This document shows, piece after piece, positions 59,689-64,000 of a stretch of DNA of 64,000 bases. The translations under genes and the position numbers were made by a program. The stretch's first letter is position 1. The number at the start of each line of letters is the position of its first letter. Under the pieces are notes generated by a model. It saw only the letters and a list, made by a program, of their open reading frames with translations. It had not been told where the DNA came from and ran no database searches. Source of the DNA: Reyranella aquatilis (lineage in GTDB: Bacteria > Pseudomonadota > Alphaproteobacteria > Reyranellales > Reyranellaceae); NCBI RefSeq assembly GCF_020880995.1, contig NZ_JAJISD010000011.1:62001-126000 (forward strand), written 5' to 3'.

Positions 59689-60528
59689 TCAGTGGTAGAT
59701 GAAGAGTGGAACCGGTGCGCTGTCGAACAGGCGCCTCGTCGTTGAACCGAACAGGATCTCGCGAAAGCCACGGTGACCGAAGGCTCCCATCACGAGCAAT
59801 CGCGCGCCGGTCTCCGACGCGCGTCTCAGCAGAACGTCGGCCGGATTCTCCGTCGTTTCGACAGCTTCGAGTTCACAATCGAAACCATGCAGACGCAGGT
59901 ACGAGCGGGCGCGCTCGGCAGCCGTCACGGCCGCCGCAGCCTCGCGCGATACCGAGACGACCCGAACGTTGGCAGAACCAAAGACCCCCATCAAAGCGGC
60001 GATCTGCAGCGCCTTCGCCGACGGGGCGCTTCCGTCGTAGGCTACCATGACCGGCCCGCGCTCGTTCCAGTCGGGGCCGCACACCACGACGGGACGACAT
60101 CCCTTTGCAATGATGTGGTCGACGAGCGGAGTCACTCCGTCGAGCGGCTCGAGATGGAAGTCGGTGTCCCGCCCGGTGACGACGAGATCGGATGTTTCGA
60201 TGAGTCGAAGCAGTCCGACGCGAATGTCCGCATCGAGCGTCGTGCAAGGCGCATGCATGCCGGACTCGGCCAGAGCCCTTTCGAACATGGCGGGTAGTCC
60301 AGCAACGCGCTCGCGGCGCTCCCTTGCCAGTTCCTGCCGACGCCGGTACCGCTCGTAGCCCAGTTGCGCGCCACCCATGGGAACCGCTTCCGCGCCCTCG
60401 AGATCGCTGACGTCCAGTGCCGTCACACCCCTCACCCGAGCCCCACATTGTCGAGCCAGTCCAGCGGCGATCGCCCTCGCAGCGATCGCGGACGGAGTAT
60501 CGTCGACAGTAACCAGTATTGAGCGCAT
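59689..60528 (-). CDS. Universal stress protein, tandem UspA type (2)
   Basis: A 279-residue tandem UspA protein. The N-terminal half starts MRSILVTVDDTPSAIAARAI and the second half carries VMVAYDGSAPSAKALQIAAL and MGAFGHRGFREILFGSTTRRL, a full ATP-binding signature. Same length as gene 1 but only moderately similar, so an older duplication. A near-palindromic FNR-type box sits 53-66 bases upstream of its ATG. Likely induced by oxygen limitation. Confidence 0.9.
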   Translation of the reverse strand: MRSILVTVDDTPSAIAARAIAAGLARQCGARVRGVTALDVSDLEGAEAVPMGGAQLGYERYRRRQELARERRERVAGLPAMFERALAESGMHAPCTTLDADIRVGLLRLIETSDLVVTGRDTDFHLEPLDGVTPLVDHIIAKGCRPVVVCGPDWNERGPVMVAYDGSAPSAKALQIAALMGVFGSANVRVVSVSREAAAAVTAAERARSYLRLHGFDCELEAVETTENPADVLLRRASETGARLLVMGAFGHRGFREILFGSTTRRLFDSAPVPLFIYH

Positions 60529-60580
60529 TCAGCTCTCCGCGGCGGGATAGGGCAATGTGAAGATGACAAGGAGGCCCGCC

Positions 60581-60594
60581 TTGACGTCGATCAA
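60581..60594. promoter_or_regulatory. FNR/FixK-type box upstream of universal stress gene 2
   Basis: TTGACGTCGATCAA matches TTGAT-N4-ATCAA at 9 of 10 positions and extends as CTTGA...TCAAG. It ends 53 bases before the ATG at 60528, a normal activating position. Confidence 0.65.
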
Positions 60595-60636
60595 GCCGTT
60601 TCTCTCCGTGCCGGAGCCAAGCCGCTCAGGCGACCT

Positions 60637-61623
60637 CTACTCCGGCTTGATCCCCGCCGCCTGAAGCACCGGCACCCAGATGGGTTCCTGCACCTTCAGC
60701 CAGTCGCCGAGTTGCTGTGGCGTGCCGCCCATGGCGACGAAGCCGCGCCTGGAGAGATCCTGCTTCTGTTCCGGCGTCGCCACCGCAGCATTCAGCGCCT
60801 CGTTCAGACGGGTGACGACCGCCGGCGGCGTGCCGGCCGGTGCGAGCAGCGTATAGACGATCGTGCCGTCGACATCGCCCGCGCCCAGTTCCTTGAAAGT
60901 CGGTATGAAGGGGGCGACCGACGAGCGCTCGAGCGAGGCCATCGCGTAGGGCTTCAGCTTCCCGGCGGCGATCTGCTGCGCCACGCTGGTGATGCTCGAC
61001 ATGCCGAGCTTTATATGGCCGCCCAGCAGGTCGGTCACCAGCGGGCCGGTGCCGCGGAATGGCACATGCGTCAGCCTGATACCGTTCAGCATGGCGAACT
61101 GCTCAGTCGACAGATGCATTGGCGTGGTGAGCCCCGCCGTGCCGTACTGAACCGAGCCCGGTGAAGCCTTGGCGGCCGCGATGATCGCTTTGAGGTCGGG
61201 CCAGGGTGCATCGAGACTGCCGACCAGGATCGACTCCTGCTTGGCGATGAAGCCGATCGGCACGAAGGCTGTCCGGGCGTCGAAGCCGAGCTTCGCGACG
61301 ATGTGCGGATAGAGCGGCAGGTTGTTGGCGCTGACCACCAGCCAGTGACCGTCGGCCGGCTGCTTGGCGACGAACTCGTGCGCGATGCTGCCGCCGCCAC
61401 CCCCCTTGTTGTCCACGATCATCGTGCCGCCTCCCGTGCCGCCGAGGGCCTTCTGCATCGGCTCCTGGATGGCACGGGCGAGCGAATCGGTGCCGCCGCC
61501 CGGCGGAAACGGCACGACGACGTGCACTGGCTGCAACGGGAAGCCCTGCCCGCGCGCCGACGGTGTCCCGCCCGCCGCGGCAGCGGCGAGCGGAAGGACC
61601 AGCATACTCCGCCGCCGGATCAT
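60637..61623 (-). CDS. Bug family solute-binding receptor (tripartite tricarboxylate transporter type)
   Basis: A 328-residue periplasmic receptor with signal peptide (RRRSMLVLPLAAAAAGGTPSA). HVVVPFPPGGGTDSLARAI, VDNKGGGGGSIAHEFVAK, GTAGLTTPMHLSTEQF and VPFRGTGPLVTDLLGGHI are hallmark stretches of the Bug/TctC family. It binds carboxylates or similar small solutes. No TctA/TctB genes adjoin, so it is an orphan receptor. The ATG overlaps the beta-propeller stop in an ATGA; this tight coupling is unusual for a Bug gene. Confidence 0.92.
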   Translation of the reverse strand: MIRRRSMLVLPLAAAAAGGTPSARGQGFPLQPVHVVVPFPPGGGTDSLARAIQEPMQKALGGTGGGTMIVDNKGGGGGSIAHEFVAKQPADGHWLVVSANNLPLYPHIVAKLGFDARTAFVPIGFIAKQESILVGSLDAPWPDLKAIIAAAKASPGSVQYGTAGLTTPMHLSTEQFAMLNGIRLTHVPFRGTGPLVTDLLGGHIKLGMSSITSVAQQIAAGKLKPYAMASLERSSVAPFIPTFKELGAGDVDGTIVYTLLAPAGTPPAVVTRLNEALNAAVATPEQKQDLSRRGFVAMGGTPQQLGDWLKVQEPIWVPVLQAAGIKPE

Positions 61624-62765
61624 CGGTCGGTGGAGCTCCTGACAGCCGCCGCACCGCCACCGACATCGATCTTCTGGCCGGTGTCCGTGAGCTTGCCGTT
61701 GTCGTTCTTGAACACCTGCAGGTTCTTCTCGTTCATGTTCTGCACGACGATGGCCGATCCGTCGCGCGAGAACGAGGCGCCCTGCGACCAGCCGCCGATC
61801 GGCGCCTCTCCGGTCTTGGTGAGGCCCGTGCCGTCGAGCTTGTAGAGCACGACCATGCCGTTGGGCTTGAATTGCGGCGCGTCCTTGGGCCGGGTCGAGC
61901 CGGCATGCGCGACGGCGGCGATCCATCGTCCGTCGCTCGACATCATCATGCCTTCGAGGTTCTCGTGACCGATGTCGGTGGTGCCCACGATCTTGCCGGT
62001 GGCGAGGTCGATCACGGTGAGGATGCCATTGGCCTTGGGATCCCCGAGGCTCGCGACGACGGCGGTCTTGCTGTCCGGCGTCACAGAAACGGCATAGGGG
62101 CGCGGCGCGACATCCAGCACGGAAGAAGAGGTGATGTTGTCGCCGCCGAGCTTCATCAGTTCGACCTTGGCGTCACCGTTGCGCGTCGCGACACCGGTCG
62201 CGCCGTCCGGCGAGACCGCCAGGTGGCTGAGCAGTGTTTTGGCATCCATCAGCGGCACCGTCTTCACCAGCTTCACGTCCTTGCCGTCGATCGACAGGAT
62301 CGAGATCGAGCCCGCCATGCGGTTGGCCACGTAGGCTCGCTTGCCGTCCTTCGTGATCGAGATGCCGGCCGCGCCGGGACCGGTGTTGAGCGTTCCCAGG
62401 ATCTTGCGGTCCTTGAGATCGATCACGGTCACGCGATCGTCGGGCACGAGCTTCGTCGGGTCGGCGGGGTCGATCTTCGACGAGGAGGCGATCAGCGCAA
62501 TCGATTCGTCCGGGGTGATCGCGACCGAGAGCGGCGGGCCGACGACGCTGCCCGGCACGTTCGAGACGGTGCCGACCACCTTAACGGGCAGCGCCCCGAG
62601 ATCCATGATCGTGACCGTGTCGGGCGGCGGATTGGGCAGATTGCGGTTGACCCCGTTCTCCTGGACGATCTTGTGATCGTTCGAAGAGACGGCAAGCTGG
62701 GCATACGCCTGTGGTGCGCCGAAACTCAAGGCAAGGCAGACGCCGGTGATAACGGTATTTCGCAT
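61620..62765 (-). CDS. Exported beta-propeller (YncE/lactonase-like) protein
   Basis: A 381-residue protein with signal peptide (VITGVCLALSFGAPQAYAQ). The rest is repeated propeller blades with sequences of the type VxVIDLxxxKIxGTxxxG, for example VTVIDLKDRKILGTLNTG and LTVIDLATGKIVGTTDIG. SVAITPDESIALIASSS and AVSVTPDSKTAVVASLG start blades. YncE-like and lactonase-like propellers bind or hydrolyse small ligands in the periplasm. Coupling to the Bug receptor suggests a common ligand. Confidence 0.86.
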   Translation of the reverse strand: MRNTVITGVCLALSFGAPQAYAQLAVSSNDHKIVQENGVNRNLPNPPPDTVTIMDLGALPVKVVGTVSNVPGSVVGPPLSVAITPDESIALIASSSKIDPADPTKLVPDDRVTVIDLKDRKILGTLNTGPGAAGISITKDGKRAYVANRMAGSISILSIDGKDVKLVKTVPLMDAKTLLSHLAVSPDGATGVATRNGDAKVELMKLGGDNITSSSVLDVAPRPYAVSVTPDSKTAVVASLGDPKANGILTVIDLATGKIVGTTDIGHENLEGMMMSSDGRWIAAVAHAGSTRPKDAPQFKPNGMVVLYKLDGTGLTKTGEAPIGGWSQGASFSRDGSAIVVQNMNEKNLQVFKNDNGKLTDTGQKIDVGGGAAAVRSSTDR

Positions 62766-62872
62766 GGGCTTCCTCCACGGCCGGCTCCTTGGTGGAGCGT
62801 TCGTGCCGTGGAAGACCCTAGCGCCTGCCCGAGGCGTGCGAAATCAATTTTCCGTAGTCGGTCCGAGCGGTC

Positions 62873-63145
62873 TCAGACCATCCCGAGGGCGTGCTTGTAG
62901 ACATCCAGCAGCGTCTCCTGCTCGGCCCGGTCGGCCGCATCCATCGAGCGCAGGGAAATGATCTTGCGCATGGTCTTGACGTCGTAGCCGACGCCCTTGG
63001 CCTCGCTGTAGACGTCCTTGATGTCGCCGCCGATGGCCTTGCGCTCTTCCTCGAGCTTCTCGATACGCTCGACGAAGCTCTTCAGGCGGTCTGCGGAGAT
63101 CGGGCCGGCTTTCGTCTTCTTGGAAATGTCGCTGCCGTCCGGCAT
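62873..63145 (-). CDS. DUF2312 protein, GapR-type nucleoid-associated protein
   Basis: A 90-residue protein. ADRLKSFVERIEKLEEERKA and IKDVYSEAKGVGYDVKTMRKIISLR are the DUF2312 core, known in Caulobacter as GapR, which clamps overtwisted DNA ahead of polymerases. Two long helices form the dimer. The ATG at 63145 has AGGGA just before it; an upstream ATG would add 11 residues. Normal family length. Confidence 0.93.
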   Translation of the reverse strand: MPDGSDISKKTKAGPISADRLKSFVERIEKLEEERKAIGGDIKDVYSEAKGVGYDVKTMRKIISLRSMDAADRAEQETLLDVYKHALGMV

Positions 63146-63261
63146 GTCCCTACTCCTTGCTCTCGACCGCCGGACCATAGGGGGAGCGGACCCGTCGGCT
63201 CAATGATGACGATGCGATGAAAGGTGGGGATAACGGGGACGGCGCACGGCAGGGGGCCCTT

Positions 63262-64000
63262 CTATGCACGGGCCGGGAACCGCGCCCGCCAATGGCGTGC
63301 GATGTCAATGCCGCGACAGAACCAGACTCCCTCGCGGGCCGTCGCATGCTGCAGGAACTTGACGAGGCCGCCCGCGCGGCCCGGTCGTCCGATCAGCCGA
63401 TCGTGCAGTCCGATCGACAGCAACTTCGGCGCCCCCGCAGCACCCTCCTCGTAGAGGATGTCGAAGGCGTCGCGCATGTACTCGAAGAAATCCTGGGCGG
63501 TCGAGAAGCCGGAGTTCGCGTCGAACCGGTTGTCGTTCGTCTCGTAGGAATACGGGATCACCAGATGGGGCCCGTTTGCGGTTTCCACCCAGTAGGGCAA
63601 TTCGTCGGCAAGCGAATCCCGATCGTAGAGAAAGCCGCCCTCCTCGGCCACGAGCCGGCGTGTGTTCTCGCCGGGGCGCCCGGTCATCCAGCCCACCGGA
63701 CGACTGCCGGCGAGGCGTGTCAGGATCTCCACCGCCTGGCGGATGTGCGCACGCTCGGTCGCCTCATCGACCTCGCCATAGTCGATCCAGCGATAGCCGT
63801 GGCTGACCATCTCGTGACCGCGTTCGACGCAGGCCCGCGCGAGCAGCGGATTCTGTTCCAGCGCCCGGGCAACGCCCAGCACGCTCACCGGGACCGAGAA
63901 ACGCGCGAAGATGTCGAGGAGCCGCCACGCGCCGCGGCGGCTGCCATACTCGAAGACCGATTCGACGAGCGGCACCCGGCGGCTCGCCTTAGTCTCCACG
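63262..64000 (-). CDS. Polysaccharide deacetylase, PuuE/allantoinase-like, N-terminus outside the window
   Basis: At least 246 residues of a NodB-fold hydrolase, open to the window edge; the GTG at 63999 is probably an internal Val. VFEYGSRRGAWRLLDIF is the PuuE-like region after the first catalytic Asp. ERGHEMVSHGYRW holds two metal-binding His residues (HxxxSHG). WMTGRPGENTRRL and SYETNDNRF are typical of cofactor-independent allantoinase/PuuE proteins. The absent N-terminus should carry the catalytic Asp. A role in purine catabolism or in glycan deacetylation is possible. Confidence 0.88.
   Translation of the reverse strand, partial: VETKASRRVPLVESVFEYGSRRGAWRLLDIFARFSVPVSVLGVARALEQNPLLARACVERGHEMVSHGYRWIDYGEVDEATERAHIRQAVEILTRLAGSRPVGWMTGRPGENTRRLVAEEGGFLYDRDSLADELPYWVETANGPHLVIPYSYETNDNRFDANSGFSTAQDFFEYMRDAFDILYEEGAAGAPKLLSIGLHDRLIGRPGRAGGLVKFLQHATAREGVWFCRGIDIARHWRARFPARA

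Noticed and set aside
1..64000. CRISPR arrays, tRNA or rRNA genes, transposases, phage genes, riboswitches
   Set aside because: I looked for direct repeats with spacers, cloverleaf ends with CCA-like tails, transposase motifs and known aptamer cores and saw none I could support.

Overview
The window is high-GC bacterial chromosome from an alphaproteobacterium. The strongest taxonomic evidence is a complete PhyR-NepR-EcfG general stress response set, a GapR-type DUF2312 protein, an alphaproteobacterial HisKA_2/HWE-like kinase and promoters of the GGAAC-N17/18-GTT type. The mix of solute receptors, ergothioneine genes and a large polysaccharide locus would suit a soil or water Rhodospirillales/Reyranella-like organism, but the exact genus is inference. 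I see no rRNA, tRNA, CRISPR array, insertion sequence or prophage. Genes are packed tightly, very often with 1-4 base stop/start overlaps, and no gap between genes exceeds about 300 bases.

Positions 1-24,019 form a surface polysaccharide locus. It opens with an outer-membrane beta-barrel protein (cut by the window edge) and an exported protein with ten tandem GPLQ-type hexapeptides. Two glycosyltransferases follow. A three-gene island then runs on the opposite strand (PIG-L deacetylase, methyltransferase, FemAB/GNAT-like acyltransferase; 4,298-7,253). The remainder is one long leftward operon: eight more glycosyltransferases, a Wzm/Wzt ABC exporter, an AsnB-type amidotransferase, a WcaJ/WbaP-like initiating sugar-phosphate transferase, an O-antigen ligase/polymerase-like membrane protein and a small membrane-anchored partner. 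Together these can start a lipid-linked glycan, extend it with up to ten transferases, modify it and export it.

Positions 24,110-35,272 carry mixed metabolism and housekeeping genes: transglutaminase, ACMSD-like amidohydrolase, CpdA-like phosphoesterase, DUF2161 nuclease-like protein, amidase, a 2-oxoglutarate dioxygenase-like protein coupled to an aldo/keto reductase, an SGNH hydrolase, a VOC protein, a YcaQ/AlkX-type DNA glycosylase and a dihydroorotase-like metallohydrolase. Positions 35,496-37,636 encode ergothioneine biosynthesis (egtB-egtD), with a 300-residue protein of unknown function facing away from it.

Positions 38,654-50,246 are a stress-response region. Small membrane or exported proteins (DUF1328, DUF2177, CsbD, glycine-zipper lipoprotein, 49- and 27-residue peptides) lie around a hybrid histidine kinase, a HisKA_2 kinase, PhyR, two EcfG-like sigma factors and NepR. 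Four possible stress-sigma promoters precede small genes here.

Positions 50,446-64,000 hold an SDR dehydrogenase, an orphan Flp pilin with its prepilin peptidase, phosphatidylserine synthase and decarboxylase with a second CDP-alcohol phosphotransferase, a LysM protein, a LOG-family protein, isocitrate dehydrogenase and a DUF429 protein. Then come two universal stress proteins, each with its own FNR/FixK-type box, a Bug-type receptor coupled to a beta-propeller protein, GapR, and the end of a PuuE-like polysaccharide deacetylase. Two exported proteins, at 41,622 and 51,214, are clear paralogs of unknown function.
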